Of a stretch of DNA of 62,000 nt, positions 23,979 through 35,179 are shown in pieces. The position numbers were made by a program, and so were the translations under genes. The notes under the pieces were generated by a model. The model saw only the letters and a program-made list of their open reading frames with translations, searched no databases and was not told the DNA's origin. The stretch is from Diphasiastrum complanatum (lineage: Eukaryota; Streptophyta; Lycopodiopsida; Lycopodiales; Lycopodiaceae), in NCBI GenBank assembly GCA_029204225.1, contig CM055111.1, positions 8,568,864 to 8,630,863 on the forward strand. Reading direction: 5' to 3'. Positions within the stretch are counted from its first letter, which is position 1. Each line of letters opens with the position of its first letter.

Positions 23979-25521
23979 TTTGTATCAATCTAACCTGAAT
24001 CAAATGAAATAAAAAACACATAAATGTCACTCAAAATTATTCCTATGGATTCAAATTGAACCAATAAGCAGCTACTAATCAAAACTATTCTATCAATGCA
24101 AGCAAATTTGAACACAATTTTAGCTAGAATTGCATTCTAGGATGAGAACTCTACAAGATTCTTGCTGTAGTGTTATTATTTATCCTATCCTAAATCCAAG
24201 ATCCAAGCACACGAGCATCAAGGAGATGAAGGCAGTCGTCACGCGATCCCGTGAGAGCGATAGCATATCTCTATCATCCATTAACACTACATCCATTAAG
24301 CTTAAGATCCAAAATGATAATAGCTTACTCTTTTTCTCTCTCCCTTTCTCTCTCACAAAAGGCATAAGAATTACTGATTCCAATAACATTCAAATCCAAT
24401 CAATTAGAAAATACAATAAAAGCATAAAAGATGGAGGAATAGAGATTGAGAGCAAGAACATTCACATATCCATTCCATAAGAGAACCAATCTGCTTGTAT
24501 TGAAATGAAATTGAAAACATGAGGAGCAACTCGAGTTTGCCCTTATTTATAGTGGAGAGGAGGGCCTTGGCCTCAAAATCCTATTGGCCTATTTTTACTT
24601 TCCTAACTATTCAAATTTACAAAAGAATGGGAACCCATTCAATAATTGGAGGGAACCAATTTGAATTTGAATTTGAACCAATTTTGGCGGGAGTTCCAAC
24701 TTTATTCACTAACTTGACATTTACGCTTGCAACATTAAAAGTCTCGCAAAAAGGCCTAAAGTCCTTTTATTGACTTTTTAATTATCAATTAACTATGTGA
24801 TCATCGGGTTGGACTTACACACGCAGGGTGCCAAATCCCTCTCACTTATTAACTAGGGTCAGGGTTGCCTCGAGATCCGAAAATCCTCCAACGATATCCC
24901 CCACCAAAACTGGTGGCGGTCCCATGACACTTCACAAGATTATTTATTTCGGGCTTTGATTAGAACTTTGATCAAATAATGCTGCACCTTCTGCATGAAG
25001 TCAAGTCGGACAATGTTGAAATCCAAATTGTGCAATAAAAAACACCTACGCGCTCCGGAGATCCACTTTGACATTGTCAAAGTTGTAAATCTTGATTCCC
25101 ATGAGCCACTCATCATCGCAACATGAAAGTACAATCTGGCTAAGGAAAACTGATCTTTAACGTTGTCGGATGCCATTGGTGTATTTGGATCGAATGCCAA
25201 CGGAAAGAATCGACATTTAGTCATTCAAATCAACCAATGATGATTCAATCTTTATATATTCGACAGTTACTTATTTGACCTTTATTCTTATTTGAAAGAT
25301 AAATGAATGACAAGATGAATTGTCAAACTTGGAAACAAAACGTCATTGTATATCAACCGTTTTAACGGTTAGATTAACTGTTTACAGGAGGAAGAAGACC
25401 AAGAGACCTATCATGTGACAATATAAATACATGTATTCTTACTCATTGTAAGTAAGATAGGTAGGAAGACAGACAGAAGAATCAGAATAGATTAGAAGAG
25501 AAAAAGATCGATTGATCAAGT
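23979..25521. other. Unassigned 1.5 kb, probably retroelement leader and inserted LTR debris
   Basis: No recognisable protein. A CTTATTTATAGTGGAGAGGAG segment near 24,540 and a CAATATAAATACATG segment near 25,420 look like LTR promoters followed by transcribed leader sequence. No paired copies were found in the window, so element borders cannot be set. Confidence 0.35.
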
Positions 25522-26207
25522 TTGGACATTACTCTCTATAGAAAGCTAGTTGGGTCACTTATCTATCTAACCATCACAAGACTAGATCTAAGCTATTGTG
25601 TTGATAGATTGAGTCAATTTATGCAAGATCCTAGTGAGGAGCATTGGAAGCTAGAAAAACGAGTTTTGAGGTATATCATGGCAACTCGAGATTTTGGCAT
25701 ATTTTATGAGGGATCATCACCTAGCTTGTTTGGATTTTAGATTTGTACTTTTCTAGAGATCAATCCATTAGTGCTCATTGTATTTCATAGGTGATGGAAC
25801 TATATCTTGGATGTCAAAGAGACAAGCCACTATCTCATTGTCATTTAATGAGGCCGAGTACAAAGCACTTACTCATTGCACAAAGGAGATGGTATGGATC
25901 AAGAGGATGATCAAGGATCTTCACTTGCTGGATTTTTTAGAGAGCCCAATCATCTTTTGTGACAACCTATCAGCCCAAGAGTTGGCAATCAATCCTATCA
26001 TTCATGCTAAGAGCAAGCATATTGAAGTGGCATATCATTTTGTGAGGGAGCAAGTCATGGCAAAGGAGGTGGAGCTTCAACATGTTTCTTCAAGAGAATG
26101 TGTAGCTGATATCTTTACCAGAACATTGGGAAAAGAATTGTTTATGAAGCATAGGACATCACTTGGAGTGTTATCAAAGTCTATGCTAAAACTAGTTGAA
26201 GAGGGAG
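25522..26207 (+). pseudogene. Copia RT/RNase H C-terminal relic
   Basis: The segment 25,522-25,740 encodes ITLYRKLVGSLIYLTITRLD and HWKLEKRVLRYIMATRDFGI. After a short disrupted stretch, 25,778-26,212 encodes RNase H: GDGTISWMSKRQATISLSFN, EAEYKALTHCTKEMVWIKRM, IIFCDNLSAQELAINPIIHA, KSKHIEVAYHFVREQ and CVADIFTRTLGKEL, to the natural C-terminus. The DSDFAG block is lost at the break near 25,740-25,780, removing the first RNase H catalytic acid. It sits directly before a purine tract and the LTR at 26,208. Related to, but clearly diverged from, the intact copia. Confidence 0.85.
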
Positions 26208-27232
26208 TGTGAAAGATTTCAACTAGTTTAGTCAAATTTGCAATATTGGCTTATTTGGCAATTGAGGCCAATTTCATATTAGACTTAGAATTTGACTTTT
26301 CAACATTAGGAGAGTTTTGAGCTCCAAAAGGGCCTTATATGAATTCGTGTAAAGATTCGTTTTGTATTATTAAAATATTATAGCAATATTTTCAGCTAAT
26401 AAATTTGACTTGCCATAACTTTTAACTGTAGCTCAAAAGTATGTCATATAACATATCATTGGACGAGCGCTTTCCAACGCACTAGACTTCACTAAAATTG
26501 GACTTACCACTAAAAAGTTATGCCATTTTTAATGTGGAATCAAAATGTGGACTCAAAAAGTTACGTTTCATAGATTTCAAATTTGACTGTTTTGATTGGT
26601 CCATGTGTAAGAAAAATTTGAGAAAAAATAAAAAGGGAATCTTTACAAAGGGCTCTTTTTGGACTTAGAACTCCTCTAATGAGTTACATTAGTCTAAAGG
26701 CATTTGAATAAACACTTTTGAAAAGTGTGGGAAAGTGTAGTACACGAGTTTTTGATAGATCCAATTTGAGTAGTAGAGACATTGAATCTAGTCACAAACA
26801 TGGTAGGGTTTTTCATTATGGAGGGAAACCAAAGTTTGAAATTAGGGTTGGACCTATTATAAAAGGATGTAACTCGTGGGAAGAGAAGCTTCTCTCTCTC
26901 ACATCTCATTTCATGCTTATACATGAGTTCTATTTGGGTCATCTATCCATTGGTGCACTATATTGGTGATATCTTGCAATTTTGTGTGTAAAATGCTCAA
27001 TTTATGGTATATTTGGATCCACACATGTGAAATATAGTAGCTCACTGTTTTGGTATGGACAAAAACTTCATTTCATGTTTTGATTGATGTTTGATCAAGA
27101 TCTTTTAGAGTTTGCATCTCATTCATAGAGTAGATGTTGATTTTTCTACATTGGCAAGGTTGGTGATTTGTTGTCTTTCTAACCAAAGATCAAAAGGATG
27201 TTTGTGATCTTAATGATCTGAAATTCTTCACA
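26208..27232 (+). repeat. Copia 3' LTR, about 1025 bp
   Basis: Starts TGTGAAAGATTTC right after the purine tract GAAGAGGGAG, which serves as PPT. Ends AATTCTTCACA. Its last 390 bp match 23,589-23,978. Contains TATTATAAAAGGATG near 26,850 and the CACATGTGAAATAT word near 27,025. Confidence 0.75.
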
Positions 27233-27239
27233 TTCCTTA

Positions 27240-28343
27240 CCGCAATTCCATGGAAACAATGCTCACGAGCATCTCAAACATTTTGAGACACTAATGGTTG
27301 TTAACGTGATTGTAAATCCTACGCATAGGATGATATTATTTTCCACAACTTTGATAGGAAAAGCCAGGCGTTGGTACTATAATCTACCCAAAGATTCCAT
27401 CACCACTTGAAAATAATTGTTTGAACTATTTTTAGCAGCGTTTGGACCTAGATACAATGTTGATATTCTAATGTTCACTCTAACCACGATACAACAAGAA
27501 CTAGGAGTATCAGTACACTTGTATATCAAACGACTCATGGAGCTCATTCGAAAATTGAATATAGGGCTAGCAATTGAGGTATCGTCTTAATTAGTGCTCA
27601 CTTTTTTTCTAAGGGCCTACAACCGGATATATAATTAGCAGTATGCCAATCTGGAGTCTCCCCTTTTGAAGAGGCGGTATCTAGAGCCATGATTATTGAG
27701 GCAGCTTACATCACTACATCTAAATGTCAAGCAATGAGGAATCCAATCCTAGATTGTAGTCAACGGACAGTAAGGGATGAGTTGAATGTTATGAGAGACC
27801 TACATCATACATCCAAACCCCCAAGACCAAGACCACACTACACACCTGAGAGGGATGGTGTGATGCCAAATTGTCACAGTTGAGATCAAGGGACTAAAGG
27901 TATATCAGTCCTTTTAGTACACAAGAATGACACCGTGGAAACAAAAATGCCTATGCTATAGGATATGGGATTAATGCCAGAATTATACCCTCAAAACTAC
28001 CATAACTAGAACATGATGAAGTAGATAGAATATCAATCAATCTTGAGATATCTCAAGAGGAACCTTATCATTTAGAATTGTGATGGGACACAAGAGGATT
28101 ATGGTTCGATCTACATTGTTATGGGCTAGTCAATTGTGGAATACAAACTGATAGAAATATACACCCATGGACTAGATATCATAAATATACCCCTCAGGAT
28201 CGGGCGAGCGTACTGACCATAACCGAAAGTGAGTTGCAAGCATCGACTGAGGAGGCAACACAATCGATGTTTAGTGACTAACCTGATCAAGTTGTGCCTC
28301 CAAAGGAGGACGACGATAGCGACCCAAAATGAGAAGAAATAGA
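27240..28343 (+). pseudogene. Gypsy-like gag (Retrotrans_gag-type) relic, left half of a split locus
   Basis: Plus-strand translation with several stops gives AHEHLKHFETLMVVNVIVNP, LIGKARRWYYNLPKDSITT, LFELFLAAFGPRYNVDILMF and LGVSVHLYIKRLMELIRKLN. This is the Retrotrans_gag pattern (A-x-x-W-[YF] followed by F…F). About 27,640-27,880 adds SPFEEAVSRAMIIEAAYITT-like and PRPRPHYTPERDGV codons. The frame decays before 28,343, where a separate LTR element is inserted. A PRPRPLDLD-bearing continuation lies at 33,528 onward, so the two halves were probably once contiguous. Gypsy lineage not determined. Confidence 0.6.
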
Positions 28344-29171
28344 TGAAAAGTACAAAAAGGACCAAGTGTGGATCCTAATCTGATCCTCAAGAGGGATTGG
28401 TTGTCAAATTACTTGATCTATCAATCTACTTGAGATTAAGATCAATCTAAATCAATTCTACACACAAAATCCTAACAAGAACAATCATTAATTGAAGGTA
28501 AGGGTACTTTATGGTTTCACACGTGTGAAACACTTTATGAGTACAGAATCCAACCTGAAAGTCAAGTACACATTGATAGATCCTCAAAACAATCAAAACA
28601 AATGTAGACAAATGGAGAGAATCACTCAAAATTGCTTCCAAAACCAAGATTGGTGTCTCACATTGATTATGGCCAAATGTGGCTCTATATATACAATAAG
28701 TGGGAGCTCGTGGTACTGATCATCCCTTTGATCTTACATGTGTGAAGGTGCTTTGTCATATGATGATTCATCATGCAAAGTTGACACTTGGACAAAACCT
28801 TCTATTTCGAGCACTTTTGGTCCATTTTCCTTCTATATGGAGATCTACTTGAAAATCTTCTAGAAGTCAAAAGTCGTCTACTTCAGCTTATTCCACACAT
28901 GTGAGCTATCCTCTACACATGGGATGTGACACCTAACCAAAGGATGTGGCTCATGCAATCAATAGATTGATGCCATGTGTCATATGTCTGGAAAACTAGT
29001 TTTTGGCCTTTTTAGCCACTAGAACTTGAATCAAATCATATGTACAACCTATATGATTATGGTACATGACAAGTACACTATTTCTACATGTGGAAACAGG
29101 CTCCACACATGTATGTTTATCTATATACAAGATTTTTGGCCTCTACCAAGCTTATTTTTGCATTTTTCACA
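28344..29171 (-). repeat. 3' LTR of the 28.3-33.5 kb element
   Basis: 828 bp. On the minus strand it begins TGTGAAAAATGC after the PPT. It contains the perfect palindrome GTTTCACACGTGTGAAAC at 28,514-28,531 and several more CACATGTG-like words (near 28,738, 28,891, 29,075, 29,101). A TATATAT tract lies near 28,685. Confidence 0.85.
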
Positions 29172-29310
29172 CTCCTCCTCAAAAATCTAGCTTGGTAAAT
29201 CTAGCTTATGGAAAACATGATGATCTTGAACTTGACTCCATGGGCTGAGTTAATCTTTGCTGGTTCAAAAGGTGTGAAGATCAGCCAATGAACTTGATGT
29301 TGATCTGAAA

Positions 29311-30489
29311 TCACCATATCCATGATAGTGCTTCTTTGATGTTGACATCTTTGATGAGCTTGAGAGCTTTGCACCATCCTAGCACCTCCAAAATTGATTC
29401 CTTCCAATTTTCATGTAGATGCTTGACCTTGAGGCTTGCTCCTTCTTCATGTGCATGCTCCTTCATGAGAAAATAAATATTTCTTCTTGATTTATTAGGA
29501 TCAGAAAGATCTACCATCATGTTACCACGATCTAGAGAATTAGACTCATCTAGATTGGCAAGACTATGCATGGTATGATAACAAAGTGTTTGCATCATAT
29601 CTTCATGCTTGTTTACCATGCTAATCTCAGATCCAATGATGCTAAATACTTCATTATGGAGATAAGTGTCTTTATAAGATGATTCACTTACTCTCATAAA
29701 GAGTTTACAATTTGCCTCAATACAAATTTTCAAACTACGAGTGAACAAATCACTTTCACTCTTACATGACTTAAGAGCATACATTTGATGAAATAACCAT
29801 TTGCTTTCTAATTGATTTAAAATCAGTTTCAACCTTTTAAGAACATCATCTATGTTCTCAAGAGAGACTTCATACTCAACTAGTATGGCTTTACTGCAAT
29901 TTTGAGATGCAATGATCTCACTAAAGCAAATTGATTTATCAAATGACATAAGAGAAGTAAGTATGTGATGTATACCACATGAGATATGCTCCTCTTTCCC
30001 TTGAAATGTGAGCCACATGGACTCAACCATATTTCTTGAGTTTCTTTTTGGAATCACAATTTGAGAAGGTCTCTCCTCCTCAATCCTTGGCACACTTGAA
30101 CCTTGAGAAGGATTCTCCTCCTCAATGCTTGGCACATTTGAACCTTGAGATGACTCCTTAAGATCCTCTTCATGGTGCTCCTTTTTGATGGAAATCCGAG
30201 ACCTCCATGTCTCATAATGATCACAACAAGTATGACCATTCAATATGCACTTCCTATGATTATCAAGATTACTTATGCTAGAAACATAAGTCCAAAAATC
30301 ACCACAACTTGGCATGATTTTTCTAATATTGAAATCAAAAGACATTTCCATCTCAATAAGGCTAACTACTTGCTTATGGATATAAGTGTCCACTTTGGAT
30401 GCTTCACTTATTCTCATAAGAAGTTTACAACTTGCCTTTAAGATTGAAAACTTACAATTGTCATCTTTATGAATGAACACATCATTCAT
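29311..30489 (-). CDS. 392-codon ORF of unknown function in the non-autonomous LTR element
   Basis: Open on the minus strand from ATG 30,489. It has two copies of a module: CKLLMRISEASKVDTYIHKQ at about residues 21-40 and CKLFMRVSESSYKDTYLHNE at about 260-280. Between them lies a Ser/Glu-rich segment with a near-repeat (SQGSNVPSIEEENPSQGS), then KRNSRNMVESMWLTFQGKEE and ILVEYEVSLENIDDVL. These correspond to the integrase-RT linker of the intact copia (RRSSRAKVEPSRLTYQGKGQ, then AMLDEYDALIENE). So the ORF appears to derive from a copia linker plus an unfamiliar module, duplicated. No catalytic motif, signal peptide or membrane segment is evident. The same module occurs at about 14.1-14.26 kb. 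Function unknown; it may be fortuitously open, but its length in AT-rich DNA is notable. Confidence 0.55.
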   Translation of the reverse strand: MNDVFIHKDDNCKFSILKASCKLLMRISEASKVDTYIHKQVVSLIEMEMSFDFNIRKIMPSCGDFWTYVSSISNLDNHRKCILNGHTCCDHYETWRSRISIKKEHHEEDLKESSQGSNVPSIEEENPSQGSSVPRIEEERPSQIVIPKRNSRNMVESMWLTFQGKEEHISCGIHHILTSLMSFDKSICFSEIIASQNCSKAILVEYEVSLENIDDVLKRLKLILNQLESKWLFHQMYALKSCKSESDLFTRSLKICIEANCKLFMRVSESSYKDTYLHNEVFSIIGSEISMVNKHEDMMQTLCYHTMHSLANLDESNSLDRGNMMVDLSDPNKSRRNIYFLMKEHAHEEGASLKVKHLHENWKESILEVLGWCKALKLIKDVNIKEALSWIW

Positions 30490-30534
30490 GATCTTATTGA
30501 AACCAAAAGATCCTACATTATGAAGATATTTCCA

Positions 30535-31250
30535 TTACCTTGACTTCATAACTAATGTAAGCTTACAAGGAGAACATATTTTGCTATCTCTTAAGTTATC
30601 ACACTCAACTAGTATTGCCTTAATCCACCTTTGAGATACAAAAATCTCTTCAAAGCAAATTGGTTCTTCATAGGTTGAGATGATAGCATAAATGAAACTA
30701 TTTTCATTTTGTGATTGCTGCTCCTTTTTCTTGATTGATTTCTCTTGGATCATAACAATAAGTTTGAACTTATCTAAAGTTCCAAGCAAGGACAAAATAA
30801 ATCCAAGTTACTTTCATGAAAGTGACATCTATCTTTGCATCTTGAACCAAACAATGCACTTCCAAATGAAAAATTTCAAAAGATTTGACACGTGTTGTGA
30901 TGGACTCTTGAAGACAAATCTTGCAAGTCTATGTGAGATTCCAAGCCTCATTCACCTTTCCACAAAGGAAACACCTTTCCTTGGACTTGTCCTTCTTGTA
31001 TTTGCATTTTGAACTTGAAGCTCCATCCTTCACCTCGGCCCCCTTGCTTTGGTTCTCCTTGGATGGACTGGTCTTCTTTTTGTAGCATCTGGAGAAAAAA
31101 TATCCACACCCTTGCCACAAAGGTTGCACTTAGGATCCTTTCTTTCCTTCAATAGGTTGCCGCCTATTGATGCCATGTGAATAAAAAACTGTGATATGAT
31201 TCTACAAATGTAGTTTGTGACTTTCAAGAGACTAGATTTGAACATCTTCA
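30535..31250 (-). pseudogene. Zinc-knuckle and linker remnants upstream of the 392-codon ORF
   Basis: Reading from 31,250 on the minus strand: a degenerate knuckle KDPKCNLCGKGV with a frame change near 31,090, then KKTSPSKENQSKGAEVKDGA and a second incomplete knuckle KDKSKERCFLCGK at about 30,960. The KDKSK-x-x-C-x-x-C context matches the intact copia gag (KDKSKVKCYYC). A separate frame at 30,535-30,795 encodes ISTYEEPICFEEIFVSQRWI and KAILVECDNL, which match the copia linker SSFEEPSNVEDALNSKEWYK and KAMLDEYDAL. Integrase and protease are absent between knuckle and linker. Confidence 0.65.
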
Positions 31251-32682
31251 ATAATCTAGAATGATCTACAAAAGATCTAGCTCACAAACCTAAGAATCAA
31301 TCTTCACACTAATGACTAGTCACTTGATCACTAAGACAAAAGCACATAATCTTTGAATCAAATCACTAAAGAAATCAGATTCAATCTCCTATTGGACTCA
31401 TCAAATACCAATGACTCTTTCTTTTGAAAGTTGAAATGGATATGAAAAAGATTTGACACCTAGATTTTCCTTTTCACTTGACTAGTTCTCTCAACACTTG
31501 AGATTCTTGAACAAAAGACGGGTTTTGTTTCAAATACATGAAAATCAAACTTAATCACTTCTTTTGGACTCACTCTTGACCCAAATAATCTCACACTTGA
31601 GATTTAGAATGAATTTGATTTGATTTGACAACAAACTATACCACCAATTTTTCACAAGGCTTAAAAATTAAGACAACTAGAGATTCACAAAGATCTCAAC
31701 CATGCATGAATACTCAAATATGGACTCCTCCTCATTCTAGACATCCAATGGGATCACAAATTGACCCTCACACTCTCACAAAGAAAGTTGAATAGAACTA
31801 ATTTGAGTTTCATATGTACTATGTCAATTTTTGCTCAACAAATTGAATTCAATCACTCCTATTGGATTCCACCAATTACTCTACCTTTTAAGACTTGGAA
31901 TGAAATTCAAAATCAAAAGTTGTGAAATTGTGCTTCAAAGAGCTAATGCCACTTAGAAAGATTTGATCACCTAGGAAGAGACAAACTCTCCACCAATAAC
32001 AACACATAATGAGCTTCTAGATCTTGCCCTCTACAAAGGAAGGAACTCTTAGAAAATTGTCTCTCTCTCTACACATTTGCCATAGACACCTTAATGACTC
32101 TTTTCAAACCTTACAATCACTCAAAAAAATTGAGTAGGATTGAACAATGTGACTTGGATCTCAATTTATTTTCTATAACTCTCAATTGAAGCCAATCTAT
32201 GTCAAATTCTACAAAAGATTTGCATAGATGCTCTATATGCACTAGAAACTCTCAAAGGTTTCACTTGGAGGACAAATCCAAAGATGTTTTCTAGCAAATT
32301 GATGTTTCTAAACTTGGCCCTATCACTCTTGAACAAATCTAGAGTGATGGTACAATGGATTCCAACCTCTCACCTTGCATATCACTCCTTAATCTATGAA
32401 TTTTAGCAAAATCTCCCTTAACTTCAACATACCCTCAAAAAATCAGAGAAAATCATATAATGCTCCTAATTCAAGCTTCAATTTTAATTTTTTGGCTGAT
32501 CTAATCCAAGAACTAATCAAGGGATTAGATTCTATATGAAAAATGCTTGATTCTGCACTAAAAATCTCTCAAATTGGGTGTGTGAGTCAAATTGTACAAA
32601 TTTTTGAATTTTCTCAACCAAAACCGAATTTTGGCTTTGATTTGGATTAACCCTATCAATTTCAACAAAAACACTTGTACTT
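31251..32682 (-). other. 5' leader of the non-autonomous element
   Basis: No frame of note and no recognisable domain between the PBS and the zinc-knuckle segment. Rich in short CTTGAA/CTCACA words. Presumably untranslated leader or decayed gag N-terminus. Confidence 0.4.
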
Positions 32683-32695
32683 GGCTTTGATACCA
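32683..32695 (-). other. Primer binding site
   Basis: On the minus strand TGGTATCAAAGCC follows an LTR ending ...TTTTTTACACA. It matches the initiator-Met tRNA primer sequence with one change (A for G at position 9). Confidence 0.8.
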
Positions 32696-33527
32696 TGTGT
32701 AAAAAAGTACAAAAAGGACCAAGAGTGGATCCTAATCTGATCCTCAAGAGGGATTGATTGTCAGATTACTGATCTATCAATCTACTTGAGATTAAGATCA
32801 ATCTAGATCAATTCTAGACACAAAATCCTAACAAGAACAATCATTAATTGAACATAAGTGTACTTTATGGTTTCACACGTGTGAAACACTGTCTGAGTAC
32901 GGACTCCAACCTGAAAGTCAAGTACATATTGATAGATCCTCAAAACAATCAAAACAAATGTAGACAAATGGAGAGAATCACTCAAAATTGCTTCCAAAAC
33001 CAAAATTGGTGTCTCACATTGATTATGGCCAAATGTGGCTCTATATATACAATAAGTGGGAGCTCGTGGTACTGATCATCCCTTTGATCCCACATGTGTG
33101 AATGTGTTTTGTCATATGATGATTCATCATGCAAAACTGACACTTGGACAAAACCTTCTATTTTGAGCACTTTTGGTCCATTTTCTGTCTATATGGAGAT
33201 CTACTTGAAAATCTTCTAGATGTCAAAATTCGTCTACTTCAGCTTATTCCACACATGTGAGCTGTCCTCTACACATGGGATGTGACACCTAACCAAAGGA
33301 TGTGGCTCATGCAATCAATAGATTGATGCCATGTGTCATATGTCTAGAAAACTAGTTTTTGGCCTTTTAGCCACTAGAACTTGAATTAAATCATATGTAC
33401 AACCTATATGATTATGGTACATGACAAGTACACTATTTTCACACGTGGTAACAGGCTCCACACATGTGTAATCATCCTATATACAAGATTTTTGGCCTCT
33501 ACCAAGCTTATTTTTGCATTTTTCACA
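32696..33527 (-). repeat. 5' LTR of the 28.3-33.5 kb element
   Basis: 832 bp, pairing with 28,344-29,171 over its full length. The palindrome GTTTCACACGTGTGAAAC is conserved at 32,870-32,887. Confidence 0.85.
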
Positions 33528-34080
33528 GAACCTGCATGGACAGGCCCAATACACTACTCTCCCAGACCCAGACCACTAGATCTAGATGCATCAATTTTTG
33601 GTAGTGAAAGTATTACACTCCTAGATCCAATGACATTAATCAAGAAGAGTCATACGGTATATAGAACCTATTCGAGAATCTTAAGAATGTCGTGAGAAAG
33701 AGTACTTCGATAAACACCAACGAGGATGAGTACAAAAACTGTATCCAAGAGACCTAAGAGGTAATAGATAATATACTCCATTGGGAAGAAGGCGTGCCAG
33801 GCTATGTCGAGAACGAAGGGGCTGAATCAAAATTCAGAGAGGAGATCATGAATACTATACATCCAATCATGGATATAAATAATGGGAATGAACCCTATGA
33901 TACGAGAAGGATATTTCAGACTACAAATGCAAACCTTCCATTTCTACCATGGAACCAAAACATACACCAAAATCACCCACATCAGTTGACAGATCTGAAT
34001 AATTTAGCCTCCTATTCCATATATCATGATAAACCTATAACATAAGATGAATATCCAGATAACAAGGTCAATGTGGGATA
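33528..34080 (+). pseudogene. Right half of the split gypsy-like locus
   Basis: Continues after the inserted element with EPAWTGPIHYSPRPRPLDLD, then SESITLLDPMTLIKKSH, and decays. The Pro/Arg-rich segment resembles codons at 27,820-27,850 left of the insertion. An 83-codon open stretch at 33,794-34,045 (MPGYVENEGAESKFREEIMN) is not recognised. Assignment to the same element is by position and composition only. Confidence 0.4.
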
Positions 34081-35121
34081 GTCGATATGATGACAGACTA
34101 TAATCTTATCCTTGATTTTACCTATGGGATAAGGGAAAATAGGAAGTCTAAGTTTTATTTTCATTTGTTCATTTTCCTACTTTGTTCATCTTGTTGTTTG
34201 GTGAATTTCTTTTCCATTCTATATGTTATAAAAAATAAAAGAGGCAAATCAAAATTATTCTTAGAAATGATGTTTGTTGTTGTATGCACGAACCCTTGTT
34301 GAAGTACAAAAATATGATGATCCAGAATTCAAAGTCATTTGCACCCACCACCCCTACACTTGCATCATATAGCCACGGCGTGATTGGACCAACTGATTGC
34401 AACATTGAATGAATGCATTCATATCCATACACTCCACATATACTCTAAGCTACATAGGGCATCATGCATTGTTGTAACGGGCATATGATTGATTGATATA
34501 GAAGCATATGGGGGGTTAAAGAGAGGAACAAATGGGGAATGAAAACAGTGCAACAGGGAGGGGAGTGATTCCTCTACCCAATAGATAAGACACTTGAAAA
34601 AGAAAAAGAAAAAGAGAGAGACCTATATCAGTTTGATGATGCTTGATGGCTCCAAATCGGATCTATAACCATTTGTGAGGTTCGACATCTTTCCTCGCAA
34701 TACTTGATTGGATTTAATTAGTAGGCAAGCTCAAATGGAGCTAGATCTCCTCTAGCTCATTATTCCGATTCCATTCATAGACCTCATTCATAGTGGACAT
34801 CAATTAGTGGATCACACAATTTAGATTCAATCAAAAGATCCCAACAACTTACAATTGAAATTTTCATGTAGATCCATTATGATGAAGCTTGTTATTTGAG
34901 AGGTACAATGATATCATGAGTGGATCTATGATCATCAACATGATTGAAACTTCTTGATGTGCATTATAGATTTCATAGAACTTGTAGTTATTCCACGATA
35001 TATACATCAGTATCATTAGACAAGATTCAAGTACAAGATTTAGACATTGAATTACCCACATTACGAATGGTTTTGAGATCACATAGACCTTATCAATCAT
35101 ATCTCTTTGAAATTGATAGAT

Positions 35122-35126
<5 letters not shown>
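34081..35126. other. No gene seen; contains one dispersed repeat piece
   Basis: Mostly unassigned. The segment 34,511-34,568 (GGGGTTAAAGAGAGGAACAA onward) recurs inverted at 51,492-51,548. A GAAAAA-type simple run lies near 34,597-34,620. Confidence 0.45.
34511..34568 (+). repeat. Short dispersed repeat, copy 1
   Basis: About 57 bp containing AAAACAGTGCAACAGGGAGG. The reverse complement is at 51,492-51,548 with a few differences. Confidence 0.8.

Positions 35127-35179
<53 letters not shown>

Larger units (their letters stand above)
28344..33527 (-). mobile_element. Non-autonomous copia-type LTR retrotransposon carrying an unusual ORF
   Basis: A 5184-bp unit with LTRs at 28,344-29,171 and 32,696-33,527, oriented on the minus strand. 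PBS (TGGTATCAAAGCC) is at 32,683-32,695 and a PPT (GAGGAGGAG) abuts the other LTR at 29,172. It is inserted within a gypsy-like gag region. The internal 3.5 kb encodes zinc-knuckle remnants and a 392-codon ORF but no recognisable protease, integrase or RT. LTRs differ by roughly 5% by eye, so it is older than the 38.4-kb copia. A clean target duplication was not found; the outer end of the 28,344 LTR looks altered (TGAAAAGTAC versus TGTGTAAAAAAGTAC). Confidence 0.8.

Noticed and set aside
34944-35107. Plus-strand frame MKLLDVHYRFHRTCSYS… as a possible gene start
   Set aside because: No family recognised, no splice or codon support, and it runs directly into the (CA)n array.
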